A stretch of DNA of 64,000 nucleotides from Prorocentrum cordatum (taxonomy: Eukaryota > Sar > Dinophyceae > Prorocentrales > Prorocentraceae), in assembly GCA_963575745.1 (NCBI GenBank), contig CAUYUJ010015849.1:413828-477827 (forward strand), given 5' to 3'. The notes beneath the pieces are model-generated. The model was not told where the DNA came from. It did no database searches and worked only from the letters and a program-made list of their open reading frames with translations. Each line of letters begins with the position of its first letter. The stretch's first letter is position 1. This document shows positions 20,349 to 36,231 of the stretch, piece by piece. The position numbers and the translations under genes were made by a program.

Positions 20349-21989
20349 CGGCGTGTGATTTTGCACTTGCACCAGTATTCCACAGGAGAATCGCTGGGGG
20401 CAACGGGACAGAGGACCAGAAAAACTGCAAGCAGTGCTGGGAATACAATCATATTCAATATGGCCAGCCGCGCCCGTGGCGCGCGATTTCAGTTTTGCGC
20501 TGATGATCTCGTCTCATCAGATCACTCGTGCAATGTTCGGCATTCTCTTCGGATCAGTTCTTCCCTGCCCGCGCGGAAAAACTAAAACAACAATGCCTAT
20601 TCTACAGAGCGTTTTGCACCCTGGCTCGGCGATGTCGCTCGAGGCCGCGGAGGTGGCCATCGCGATTGACTTTGCCACCTCGCAATTGATTAGACATGGA
20701 GGTGCTGCTCGATTCGGCGCGGCCTTGCTGGGGGCGGGGGCATGTTTGAAAAGACTTCGCAGCGAGATGGCTGCGCGCGAGGGGGCCCCCACGGCCGATG
20801 AGGCGAAACGACTGCATGCGGCTCTGGATGCACACATGTTTTGCTGCAAGGCCGCATCCATTGGGATCTCTCCGAAGCACCGCCCCCCGTGCCGCATGAT
20901 GCACAGGGGCCTGGGAATTCACTGCACCGCGTTCTACAAGCCTACATCCCCCGCCTACGTGCCACTGGGGGTCAGGCGGCAATTGGCGTCGACCTCTCGG
21001 CTGGACGCGGCTCGAACAAAAAACTGAGAGCAGCGCCTCCCTCGCGCCGGTTGCTTTTGGAGGGTGGGGGAGGGCGGGGCCGAACCCTGAGGCAAAACAA
21101 AGGCGACGACGACGACGGCGGCGAGGATGACGCACGAAAGCAGGGGCACGAGAGGACGAGGAGGCAGGAGGGAGGAGGAGGCTGGCAAATCGAAGGAGAT
21201 GGAGAGGAAGAGCTAGGGTAAGAAAAGAGAAGGACGAACAGACGCTGGAGTGACGGAGGAGTCCTCAGACTTCGTCCTCCAGCCACTGTAACCCTCCCGA
21301 TCATCGTCGCACCCTCGGCCTTATTTTTGCTCTCCTCCAGCATCGTCCTCCTCATCCTCCTCTCGTTCTGTCTCATCGCCCTGCAATTTATCCTTCTGGG
21401 GGGGCCCTCCCCCCCTCCCTCCCCCCCCCCACCCCCCCCCCCCTCCAATCCGACTTCCCCCCCCCCCCCCTCTCCCTGCAGGGCGAGGTCAGAGAGGGAG
21501 CCAGTAAGGAAGAAGGGTTTCGTGCGCTCCGAAGGATTAGATGGCAAGGCGTTCCCAAATATTATTCGACATACTTGGATGAATCACTGGGCAAGTTCAT
21601 GCGCTCCATAGCCGTATTCCCCCACAAGAACGCATTCCACCACCGGGTGCGTCGCCTTATCGACCATCTCGGGCGGCTCCGCCAGCAGCGCCATTTCTTC
21701 AGCGGGAGACCGTGGTTAGAGTTGGTAGCAGGTGCGTTCCATTGGTGATATTGTTCCTCGCGGCAGCCTCGTCGTCAGCTGCGCGCCGACGGCCGCTGCG
21801 CCCGAATTACATGGGATTTGATTGGGCTGTCACTGTTGGCTCAGACCTGATGGAACGGGGGATTCCGAGCGACATGACCGTCGCCACTGTAACGCAATTC
21901 CAGGAAGTACTGGGCCGCTGGAGAAGCGACCTGAGTATAATCCCACGGTCGTGCAGTCTGGTGGAAACGCGCGCTGGCCCGGCAGGGAT

Positions 21990-22254
21990 TTCTCGTCGCG
22001 TCCAACCCCGCGGTGTCGAGAAGGATGATTTTGCGTGGCAGAATCTAACCACGCTGGTGGAAACGTTGTATTTCCTGTTCGCTGCGGCGTCGGTCGTCTG
22101 CGGCGGCGCTGTCTGGATGTCGCCGCAGTGCTCCGCGTTCGTGCTGATCGCTATGCACCGCACTGGCAGGACAGTTGTCGATCCCGTGGGCCACGGGCTG
22201 CGCTCCGACTGCCGCCAGGCCAACTACGCTGCTCGCTCGATGCCCCACAGGGCT
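21990..22254 (+). CDS. Exon of a PxC-motif protein family
   Basis: Frame encodes KDDFAWQNLTTLVETLYFL, CGGAVWMSPQCSAFVLIAM, RTGRTVVDPVGHG and DCRQANYAARSM. From memory, dinoflagellate genomes contain many copies of a protein with a G-(L/A)-(L/V)-W-x-x-P-x-C-S core followed by a T-x-G/R-R-T region and an (x)-x-N-x-x-x-x-R segment; this matches it. The P-x-C core loosely recalls motif IV of C5 methyltransferases. The open frame extends upstream to 21712 but only this part is motif-bearing. Neighbouring exons were not found, so it is a partial gene or fragment. Confidence 0.45.
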
Positions 22255-22508
22255 CAAACGAGAGGGGCGATGGGGAGGAAAGGTGGAGGGGGGCGACGGG
22301 GCAGAAAGGAGGTGGCAGGGGCATCGGAAGAGGATCAGGAAAAATGAGCAGGGCGGCAAGGGAGCTATCCTGTTCCCCCCCCCCTCTTCCTCCCCCCCCC
22401 TGTCCTCCACGCCCTTCCTCGCCCCCCCCCACCCCCCCCCCCCCCTCCCATCCTCACCTCCTCCCATCCTCGCCCCCTTCTTCGCCATCTCAGCTTAATT
22501 GTTTGTTG

Positions 22509-22562
<54 letters not shown>

Positions 22563-22837
22563 ATCCTTTTCTTCCAGGCCCTCCTCCGTCCCCCCCTACT
22601 CCTCTTCGTCCACTATCTCAGCTTCAGTTGTTTGTTATCTCCCGCTAACCCTTGTTCTTCCAGGCCCCTCCTCCTTTCCCCCCCTACCCCACCCCCCCCC
22701 CCCCCCCCCCACCACCGCCACCCGCCGCCGCCCCCGCCCCCCCCCCTCCCCCCCACACACACACACCCCCCCACACACCACACACACACACACCACACAC
22801 ACAACACACACACACACAACACACACACACACACACA

Positions 22838-22876
<39 letters not shown>

Positions 22877-22903
22877 ACACACACCCACCCACACCCACAC
22901 CCA

Positions 22904-22969
<66 letters not shown>

Positions 22970-23080
22970 CACACACACACACACACCCACCCCACCCCAC
23001 CCACCCCCCCCACCCCACCCCTCGCGCAGCGCGGGCGCGCCCACGTGCCCCCCCGCCCCGTCCGCCCAGCAAGGTCTCAC
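22255..23080. repeat. Microsatellite block: poly-C, (CT)n, (CA)n
   Basis: Successive poly-C/CCT tracts (22370-22460), (TC)n at 22511-22560, C-runs with ACC (22690-22760) and a (CA)n-rich array at about 22757-22990. Open frames across it (e.g. 22035-23087) are repeat artefacts. Confidence 0.9.
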
Positions 23081-23596
23081 ATCATGATGTGCCTTGCGAC
23101 CCGCTCCGTTGCCTACGTCATTAAGCAACCGAAGTGTTCGTTTTTGCATAGGATGCAAGAGGTTGCATCTGCCCTCGACGTGACATCGGCAAATCATGTA
23201 ACAACGTGGCTTTTTTTTGTTTTTTTGTTTTTTTTCTCTGCGGAGACCCCCCCCCCCCAAAGCCGTTGGACTTGCGAGGCGCCGCATCTTTTCTGGATAA
23301 GCTTGCGAGGTCAAAGCAGGAAGCCGACGCTAGATTAGGTGATCAGAAAAAGTGCTTTCAGCGACTACTCCACGCAGGGATGGCGCTGAAAGCACTTCCT
23401 GGGGAGGGGGGTGGGCGACGGGCGACAAGAAACGCCAGCGCGAGTCCCAGGAATACCCTTCTCCATTTTGCGTGCGAGTTGCCTCATGTCTTGCCCGGGG
23501 CATGAGCGACGAGGCGAAGGCCGCGTCTACCCTCGCGCCGTGAAGGGGATGCCAGCACGCACACGCACTCAACAAAAACACACATACAATCAACGA

Positions 23597-23639
<43 letters not shown>

Positions 23640-24480
23640 AGCAATGCGCTGGACCCTTCACATGCAGCCGCCCTGCCCCTTGCAGCCCTGCCCGCCTGCC
23701 CAAGTAGGCGCGTCGGCAGCGCGTGGCGCACGCTGGCGCCTGCACCTGGCCTTTTCTGGATGACCCCCCCCCCCCCTGGCTCGGTCCTCCCAGCCCGAAG
23801 CGCATGGAGGCTCCAAGGCAGAAGGATCGGTTCATCCAAAAATAACGTCGCCGCGGCTGGCCTCGGCTCGGAAAACTGCCGCGCGCCCTTGATGTGGCGC
23901 GTATTTCTTTTGCGCGCGGTAGCTCGGCGAAACAATCCCCCTGCCTTGGAGCATCGCGATTGCTTACTTGAGGTTGCAGGGTTGTTTGGAAGGCCGTTCT
24001 GCGACGCGGCGCGAGGCGACGCGGCAGAATGGTGATTCATCCGAGGTGAGCGTCGCCCCGGCTGGACTCGGCTCGGAAATCCCACCGCGGTGGAACCGCG
24101 CGCGCCATCGCGCGTTTGCGGCTGGGCGCGCGAGAGTTTCGCGTGAGCGATGGGAGAAAACATCTCTGCGAAAAAAACAAAATTCTGCTGTGGAGCCTCG
24201 CTCGCCCGAGTTCCCCGAAGCCGGGCCCTCGCGAGGGCCCTCTGCGACCGCGAGGGGCCCTCAGGAAGAGGGGCGACGATAGGAGGAGGGGGGTCGGGGA
24301 AGGAGGGGGGGGAGGGGGGAGGGAGGAGGAAGAGGAGGGGGGGGGGAGGAGGAGGACGAGGCACAGCTAGACAGGGAGGAAGAGAGGCACACCTTTCCCC
24401 GCTCCCTGGAAACTTTGTAAGTTGTAAATTCCACCATAAACAATGGATGGTTCTTGGAATCGTTAGCGCGCGCATGCGTC
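23081..24480. other. Spacer with a two-copy ~204-bp repeat and (TA)n
   Basis: (AT)n at 23600-23633; T-runs at 23212-23236; a C-run at 23764-23776. A segment around 23846-23885 (core CTCGGCTCGGAAA) recurs near 24050-24090, about 204 bp away. GGA-triplet tract at 24280-24360. A 381-codon minus-strand open frame over this region crosses the AT repeat and is not credible. Confidence 0.5.
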
Positions 24481-25215
24481 ATGATCAGCAGGTTGACTCA
24501 TTTGCACATTGCAGTGTTTATGCAAGCTATTGCGCACAAGGCAACATGCCTGAGGACATCGACGAGCGCATTGTCGTACGATCGTTCCGCGTCTTGATTG
24601 TAAAATTCTGGGCTGAGAACCGCACGCGCGCCCGCGCGACCTGCAACATTTGCGGCGCCGCGCGGTGTCGCACCGCAGTGCCTTCGTGATAGTTGGAAAA
24701 ACTTTGCAGCGGCAGCGCGGATGGAGGGCGCATGTTAACGGCGTAGCAATGTGCGGGATGCAGATTTGCAAGCGCCAGCTGCATGTGCTATTCTACGCCA
24801 TGCTGTGCCATTTTGCTACGCTACGCGCGGGAGCAACGACCGCCACTTGCATAATATGGCGGTTCGTCATCACATGCACACTTCGGTGGTTCACCGAAAT
24901 ACGGTGATTCGCCATGATATGCATACGGGCGGCGCTAATGGACTTGAGCTACAGTTGCAAACTGTGGTGGTTTATCATCATATGCATAATATGTTCATTC
25001 ACCCTAATATGGTGCTTCGTAGAGATTCTTAACATTATCATTCACCATCATACAACACCGTGATCTTAATATTGATCCGCGATGGTTGGTTGTTGATCCG
25101 CTGGGCTGCTTTGGCAGACCCCCTTTAGTCGTTTTGCTAATGCCCAACCCACGCGAACTGCCGGATCCAATTCCGTTGATCCGCGACCCTCTGGGTTGGT
25201 AATTTCCAGGGCGTC
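24481..25215. other. Spacer with degenerate CATATGCAT-containing repeats
   Basis: Words such as CATCATATGCATAA, CATGATATGCATA and CATCACATGCAC recur between 24865 and 25000. It lies 3' of the polyprotein fragment on the minus strand, where further exons would be expected, but no reverse transcriptase or other domain was found. Confidence 0.4.
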
Positions 25216-26802
25216 TCAGCTCGCCGCCATCTCCAGCGCGCGAAGCCCGTTCTCGTGCACCTCGACGCCCCAGTCCCCGCGCTGGAGACGATTCACTTGC
25301 CGCCACCACGCATGATGATCTTCAGGTCCACAACCGCGCCTGTCGAGGAACCTCATCACCCACTCCACGGTGCGAGGCCCCTGCGCAGGCCAGTCGTGGA
25401 ACGGGGTGACCACCCCGAGCTCCACGACCTGCCTCCAGGGCCTCCGCTGCCTGCGGTCTCCCACCAGCTCGATCGGCTTGATGCGAGCGTCGGCCACCGA
25501 CTACACCCGCACGAAGGAGTCCACGTCCCTGTGCGGCATGCGGCGGACCGAGGTGACCGCCGGCCCTCGGGGTCCAGGGGCAGCGCCAGGCACCCGATAG
25601 AGGCCAACGTCGCCGGGCGTGGGCATCCCCCCGCCAGGGAACACCACCATGGCCCCTCTGCAATCCGCGCAGCGTCTCCGTGACGACCCGCACAAGCTCG
25701 CCGACGTGAGGCAGCGCTGGTGGGGGTCCTCCCGCGGCAGCGGCAGCGCCTGCGCCCACGCCGGCGCCCCCGGCTCCGCGCCCCGCCCCGCCGACGGCGT
25801 CGCCCCCGCCGATCGGCCGGGGCACGCCCTCTCCCTGCCCGGGGAAGCGAGGCGCGGCCAGCGGCGCGCGGGCGGGGTCGGCGGCCAGCGGCAGCACGGA
25901 GTCTCCGGCAGGCCCCACCCCAGGACCCCCATTGCGACGATTTCTTGCCACGAACTTTTCGCGCGCCACCAGCGGCCCTTGCCTCTCGAACTCAAACAAT
26001 TCGGCCGGCGTCGGCTCGCGGCGGAAGCCATATGAGTCAGGAGGAACCCCTGGAGGAGGAGGACGCCGACACTCGCTCCAGCGTGCAGCCGCTATGTTCG
26101 CATCCGTCCCCCGGTACGTCTCACAGTACACGTCCGCGTCGGGAGTGACGATGACCACGTCAATCGCTGCCGCTGGAGAACCCGCCAGGACCCCCAGGAC
26201 CAGCCGCTGGTGGAAGAGGCCTGCTCCTGCGTACTGCGCCCGCGCCCGGGCTTGGACGCCTGGCGGCGCCATCGGTCAGCGCACGCGGCCGCGGGCTGGT
26301 GGCCTGCAGCAGTGCGCTCCAGCACGCTCTCGCCGAGACGAGCACGAGCACCAGCACGGCGTGCACCGCCACTCCACTGGCGCCTCCGAGCAAGTCCAGC
26401 GCCAGCCCGAACCCCCAGCCCAGCCAATCCGAACGGCCTCGCTCCTCCCCGGCCGGCCGACCCTCCGCCTCGCGAGGGGGGGCCGCTGGCTCCTGATCGG
26501 CCCCCGGGCCGCGGCCCTCCTGGCTGGCCTCGCCGGAGGCCACAGGAGGGAGGACGGGCCCCGGCGGACAGACCACTGCGGGGCAGGGCGGCGCTGGCGC
26601 CGCTGGGCAGTGTAGCGAGGGGCAGGCGGCCGCCTCCGCGCAGCGCAGCTCGGGGGGGGCAGGCAAAGACCTCCGCACAGCGCAGGCCGGGACAGCGCGG
26701 GCAGGCTGCCACCTCCAGGCGCCAGACCCGATCCACGCTCGAATGGGCCACCCAAGCTGCCAGCCAGGCTATCGCGGCCGTGGCACTGGGACCCGGACGC
26801 AT
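25216..26802 (-). pseudogene. 5' part of a retroelement-like polyprotein, broken
   Basis: Reading from 26802: a start region (AIAWLAAWVAHSSVDRVW), a Cys-rich stretch (CPRCPGLRCAEV; in another frame LRCAEAAACPSLHCP), a hydrophobic segment, then VVIVTPDADVYCETYRG and PDSYGFRREPTPAELFEFE. A frame change near 25680 leads to AMVVFPGGGMPTPGDVGLYRVP, an in-frame TAG (25498-25500), then PIELVGDRRQRRPW, GPRTVEWVMRFLDRRG and EDHHAWWRQVNRLQRGDWG. From memory these blocks occur in this order in multicopy dinoflagellate proteins that continue into a reverse-transcriptase-like region; that part is not seen here. No function is proven. At least one frameshift and one stop suggest a pseudogene, although unrecognised introns could explain the first break. 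Confidence 0.55.
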
Positions 26803-27856
26803 GACAGCTTGAGCCAGGATGTGAATGGACGGCCCATGCCTGCTCTGTAGAGGAACCCAAGATGCATATCTGAAGATCTATTCAGGAGAGGAGGAGGACA
26901 GGAGGAGGAGGAGGAGGAGGAGGAGGAAGAGGAGGAGGAGGAGGAGGAGAAGGAGGAGGAGGAGGAGGAGGGAAGGAGGAGAAGGGGGAGAAGGAGCAAC
27001 AGGAGCAGCATGAGCAGGAGGCGGGGGAGCGTGAAGAAATGAAGCGAGAGGGAGAGTGAAACAGCATGACTAACCAAATGAAGGATCGAGAAACAGAAAG
27101 AAAGAGAGAGCGAGAGAGAGAGAGAGAGAACAAAACAAATCGAGAGAGAGAGAGAGAAAACACAAAAAAAGAGAAATAAAGAAAAAGAGAAAGAGAGAAC
27201 AAGAAAAGAGAAAATATGAGAGGGACGGCAAGATCCGACGGCACTCCGTCCAACACCCAGGGCACTCGCCCCCACCACGGTGAGATATTCCCAACCAGGG
27301 CATAGGCTAAGCTGAATTGGGGTGTCCCTGCCCCGGAGTCCCGCGGGAGTTCTACCCCGCGGCGCCATGTGCTGACCGCTCCCTCCCAAGGGGCCCAGGG
27401 GGGAGGGAGACGCCGCGGCAGCCAGCCACGCATCGGAACACTCCCGAGACGGCCAGCAACGCAGGCCCACAAAAGGGCACTGCAGGAAGCGCTGTCCAGG
27501 GGGGGGGGGGGCCCAACCCGCATGTGGGCCGAATCCCAACCCACTGGGCCCAATCCCAACCAAATATGACTAATCCCAACCAGTGCGAAAAGCAAACTGG
27601 GCCAAATCCCAACCTGCTTGGGATAGCCTCACAAAAAAGCTTCAAGCGTAGAGAAGCCCAAGACGACTGTGAGGACCAAGTGGCACCCCTTATGTCAACG
27701 CAGAGGTTCTGGAAGCCAACATACGTGTCAGAGTTGGACTTGCTTTCAGTTTGGTCTGCGCACGAGCACTATGTTAAGATGAGCAAGAGGGCACCGAACT
27801 CTAAGCAACACCGCACCGTGTTGCATCGAGTTTTAAATCTGCAAAATGGCTCCCAG
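26803..27856. other. Spacer: AGG and GA tracts, AATCCCAACC repeats
   Basis: AGG triplets at 26888-26990, (GA)n-rich sequence at 27100-27215, a G-run at 27499-27510, and five spaced AATCCCAACC words between 27530 and 27612. No credible gene. Confidence 0.6.
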
Positions 27857-32300
<4,444 letters not shown>

Positions 32301-34042
32301 GTACTTCTGAAGAAGAAAGAAATATTTCTGAAGAACAGAGAAGTACTTCTGAAGAAGAAGTACTTCTGAAGATCCCGTGGTTGTAATTGGTCCCATTTCT
32401 GGTTGCAATTCGCTCCGAACGGTTGGAATTGGGACTAGTCGGTTGTCATTCGTCCCATTTCGGGCCCACCCACCCCCCTAGAGGCCCCCTCCGCAAGGTT
32501 CCTCCCCGCGGCGGTGCCAACGAACACGCCACCCGGCCGCACAGGACGCGCCTGGGCAGGCGCGCCGCAGACGGAGCCGCGCTGGCGGAACGTGGGAGGT
32601 GAGCCACCACGGCGTCGGGAGGCTCGGGGTCGCGGACTGGCAGGGGCGCGCCACTCGCTGCCGAGTTGCGCGCGGGCCGGCTTCCAGGGCCCGCTGCAGG
32701 TCACGCTGCGAGGAGGCGGCCACACAAAGGCTCAAGGAAGACAGCCCGCGCGCGGATCGTGGTCGTTTCGGGAGGCCGCTCCAGGGGGGGTGTTGGGACG
32801 GCGGTCCTCCGTCGTGGGCGGCGTGGGCGCCGGCCGCGCGGTCCACACCGCGGCGAGGCCTTGCTGAGGCGTCGCAGGCCGCGTGGGGTGGCACGCAGCC
32901 CCTGCCGGGTTGGGGCGGGCCGCGTGCGCCGAGGGGTGGCGGCTTCGGCCGGGTGCATCGTGGCCGCCTTTTTTTTTCCTGAGGGAGAAGATGGGAGCGG
33001 ACCGCAAGATTCAAGAACCATCGTCGTAACGCGAATGCCGGTTGCACTTGAGAGCCGTTTTCTTCCTCACCAAGTGTGGAAACGGACGCAGTCAACGACA
33101 AGGCAAATAACACAATATACGAATTCGCCAGCAAACGTAACACCCCCGTGCCAGAGAGCCGGCGAGGTCGAAGAAACCACTGGCACAAACGGAGCCAACA
33201 CAGCAGGCAAGCGGCCGCTGCTGTTTAGGAGAACGCACGCGCAACAAAATGTGGCTGTTTTCCCGCCGGCAGGGGGTGGAGAGAAGCGGGGAAAGCGCGA
33301 GAGCGAGAAGGGGCGAAGGCGTTGTGCGGACATCCCCAGCGGCCCGAACGGCCACGTATATAATTCAAAAGCGCACAACGTCACTCAGGAGGAGAAGCGG
33401 GAGGGGGAAGAGGAGGAAACGACGACAAGGAAGAGAGGAGGACAAACGGACAGAACGAATGCCCACACGTCCAGCGTGGAAGTCGCAAGGCGGCAGCCGC
33501 CCGCAAGCCAGTGCCAGAACAGCGCGGAACGATCGAAGTTGAAAGCAAGTATATAAGGATGCTGCGCTCCGCAGCCGAACGCATGAACTAGAGTTCGCAC
33601 CCACCTGCAAGCCTAGCTCCGAGAGGACCGCCCGCCGACCCCCCAGGCTGGCCCAAAAAGTCCCCGGGAGGGCCCCCAACGGGTGTCAAAAGGAACCCAG
33701 AGAGGCCAAAAAAACAACACACAGCCCACACAACAACCTCCCCAACAAGGGGAAGGACGGCGCAGAATGCGTGCTGATTTGTGTTAAGCCACCCCGGGGG
33801 CCAGCTGGAACCCGGTGGAGGCCCTCAGGGGGCCACTTGGGGGCACGGGGAAACCGCCCCGCTCCCCGCCCGGCGGAGGCTTGGAACGGGCGCGGAGGAG
33901 GAGCAGGAAGAGGAGAGAGAACAAAGAGAGTGCAGGCAATAGGCTACCTCGCCCCTTCGCGGAAAAACCTATTGTACGCCCCCGAGAGCTCGGAGGGGGA
34001 AAATTGATGATGCCGGATGCCGCTATGGAGCCTGAAGAGGGC

Positions 34043-34081
<39 letters not shown>

Positions 34082-34249
34082 TGCAGAAGGAGGGCATCTC
34101 CTTCCATCGTTTGCGAGACGCTGCTCGGAGGCATGCAGAAGGAGTAATCCAGGGCCCACTCCAGAGCCGGAGTTGGCCCACCGAATTGAAATGCAGTCAG
34201 CCTTCGAATTGTCGGGCAGCACACGGGCAAATGAGCAGGGACCGCGATT
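32301..34249. other. Spacer and probable 3' region of the LINE
   Basis: Contains GAAGTACTTCTGAAG repeats at 32295-32370, GC-rich sequence with no motif-bearing frame at 32460-33000, an A10 run on the minus strand (32969-32978) and (GA)n at 34048-34078. The lower-coordinate flank of the minus-strand LINE would be its 3' UTR. The 236- and 296-codon open frames here have no recognised feature. Confidence 0.4.
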
Positions 34250-36231
34250 CTGAAACCGACGCCGCGTGCACCATCCGTCGCACAGGGTGCGCAAGTAGGG
34301 GGCTTGGACTCGGGGCGCCGCGCTCCGCCCCAGAACTCGAAAAAATATCAGCGCGCGCTCCGCGCGACGGGCTGGGAAGGTCCGCAACGGCCACCTCTCG
34401 AGCCGACGGCGAAGGTGGACATAGGCCGCTGTGGGCGGGGTCTCTCTGAAGAGACTCGTCACCCTGCACTGCCAGCTGCGCCGAGCGCTCAAGTCGAGCC
34501 CCCCCCCCCCCCCCCTGCGGGGAGGAGAGCAACTCGTCGCTGGAAACCGCTGTCGGCGGCGGCTAGCTTGAACAAGAAACAGTTTTGGGCCCATGGCTGC
34601 CACCAACCAGCATGAGCCAAGGAACAGGCAGGACTGGCCAGAAGATCCCGCAAGCGCGATGAACGTTCCTGCACGCTGAAGCCGCTGTGGGCGGCATTGT
34701 CGGACCGCACCACGCGGGCCTTCGCAGCTGCAGCAGTGGCGCATAAATCCGGCAGCTCGCTGGGAAAACTGAGAGATCGCAAATCCCGAAGGCAGGATGG
34801 AAGCATCCAGCTCGTCGGACCTGGCAGCAAAAGTTGACATTCCCTCTGTTCGTGGGCGAAGAAATCAGGAGGGAGGTCCTCCAAGTGACCAACAAACTGG
34901 AGCACAGAGCTGATGTACACTCGGTACGCCTGCGCAGATTAGAAAAATCCCGGGCCGAGGCGCCCCCAAAGTCTCGCCCGATCTATGTATTTTCTCAGCG
35001 GGGCCTGTCAGGAGCTGGCGGCCCTCCCCGGGCCCACCATAAAACCAAGATATTTCGCAGCCCCCGCAATCCGGACGGAGCCCCAATCAGGAGCCTGGCG
35101 GGCCACCTCGTCCCTAACATCCTGCTCTTGGTATCGTAACAGCGGTGCAATGACCGTCTTCCGCACGTTGAGGTGGAATCCGGCAACCAAAGCAACATCG
35201 ATGAACAAAAACAACGGGAGACAGCGGAGGCGATTGAAACCCTCCCCAACGACCATGGCCAAGTCGCCACCCATGCCTGCGTGCACGCGGAACGGGGCAC
35301 CCTCCGCAGCCCGCGCAGCATGAGGTCCGCGGCCATGGCGAACAAAAGGAGAGAGGGGGCATGCCTGAAGGATGCTCCGCGCCAGTGAGAAGCCGCGGTA
35401 TCGGGCTCCGCCCAGGCTGATGGGACAGAAACTTTCTTGGCACAATATGCCGATGGCTCGGAGGAGCCATGGGCCAGCCCAGCGAAGCAAAACAATCATG
35501 GAACAAACTATGTTCAATTGAAGGGAAGGCGGCCGCAAAATCACAAAAGAGAGCGAGGCCTTCCTCTCCTTCGGCGGCAACTTGGGCCATCGCCTCGTCA
35601 ACGTCTAACGTCCCGGCAAGATCCCGCGCTGGTCCGAGATGATGAGCGGCTCGATCGCGGGCCCCAGCACCAGGCGAATCGCGCTGGCGAGGAGGCGATT
35701 GTCGCAGCTCGTCACGTCAAGCGGCCGAACGCCGCTCGCAGGGAAGGCCGCGGCCTCATCCCCCGCGGGGCCCTCCATAGTCTTGGGGGGGAAGAAGAGG
35801 AGGCTCTCGTTGAAGTCGGCGCACTGCTGCCGGACCTGCTCCTCCCCTGCTGCGGACGTCATCTCTTCGAAATCACCGTGCAACACGTTCACCGCGACGT
35901 CGTCCAATGCCCTCCATGCCCCGTAGGGTTGCCCGTCCGGCCCTGGGCAAGAGTCGCTGGACAGTCGGAGGGCTTCTTGCGCGCGTTTGCGTGCGAGCCG
36001 GAGCTCCTGCACCGCCGCATGAAGAGTGCCATGGCGCTCCCGGTCGGCGGAGTCATCGACCAACCGCTCCTCGAGGCGATCCTTCCGAATGCCGCGTTTC
36101 CGGAAAATCTCGGCCCAATAATGCCGCCGAAGCACGCTCGCCATCTCGGCCGCCCCTGTCGCAACGTTGCCGCGCTCGTCGACGACGGCCCCAATGCCAG
36201 AGCTGCGACCGGGCGCCAACTTGCGCAGCAA
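34250..36231 (-). pseudogene. LINE reverse transcriptase, catalytically altered
   Basis: 36231-35605 encodes the thumb-proximal region with CPGPDGQPYGAWRAL and GVRPLDVTSCDNRLLASAI. Motif A is CDFAAAFPSIEHSLFHD with Asp kept (frame 35114-35590). Motif B (QACPLSPF, then LLFAMAADLMLRGLRR in another frame) is split. The motif C segment reads AGMGGDLAMVV where YADDLAMVV would be expected, so one catalytic Asp is lost. NVRKTVIAPLL follows. The C-terminal part has SSVLQFVGHLEDLPPDF and LLPGPTSWMLPSCLRDLRS (34920-34489), then YLRTLCDGWCTRRRFQNRG (~34300). Several frame changes; a pseudogene. Confidence 0.75.

Larger units (their letters stand above)
17151..21748 (+). pseudogene. Broken multi-exon paralogue of the transposase-like gene
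   Basis: Segment 1 (17151-18104) encodes PGNYQKHLDRV, PLGFYLDGVQ, QCGRRGHCSHS and NPCQFCSARKEDLH and stops at an in-frame TGA (18102-18104). The same frame continues to ~18510 with YRCPLFDKQLRT and SIDILHTLYLGP. A +1 shift near 18510-18545 leads to ERRLNTLTLKMLGKRRGATLQ (to 18714). After ~1.9 kb, an exon from 20608 encodes EAAEVAIAIDFATSQL and ends near SPKHRPPCRMMH. The last exon, 21482-21748, encodes VPKYYSTYLDESLGKFM and finishes AGAFHW-TGA. All blocks align in order with the intact 692-aa copy at 3266-5344. The stop, the frame change and the large gaps filled with homopolymer and triplet DNA indicate a decayed copy or, less likely, an intron-rich gene with errors. Confidence 0.75.

Noticed and set aside
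22035-23087. 350-codon plus-strand frame ending in Thr-His repeats
   Set aside because: Crosses C-runs, (CT)n and (CA)n arrays; only 21990-22254 in a different frame looks coding.
23330-24475. 381-codon minus-strand frame
   Set aside because: Runs through an AT dinucleotide repeat (YIYIYI) and a GGA tract, and its composition is not protein-like.
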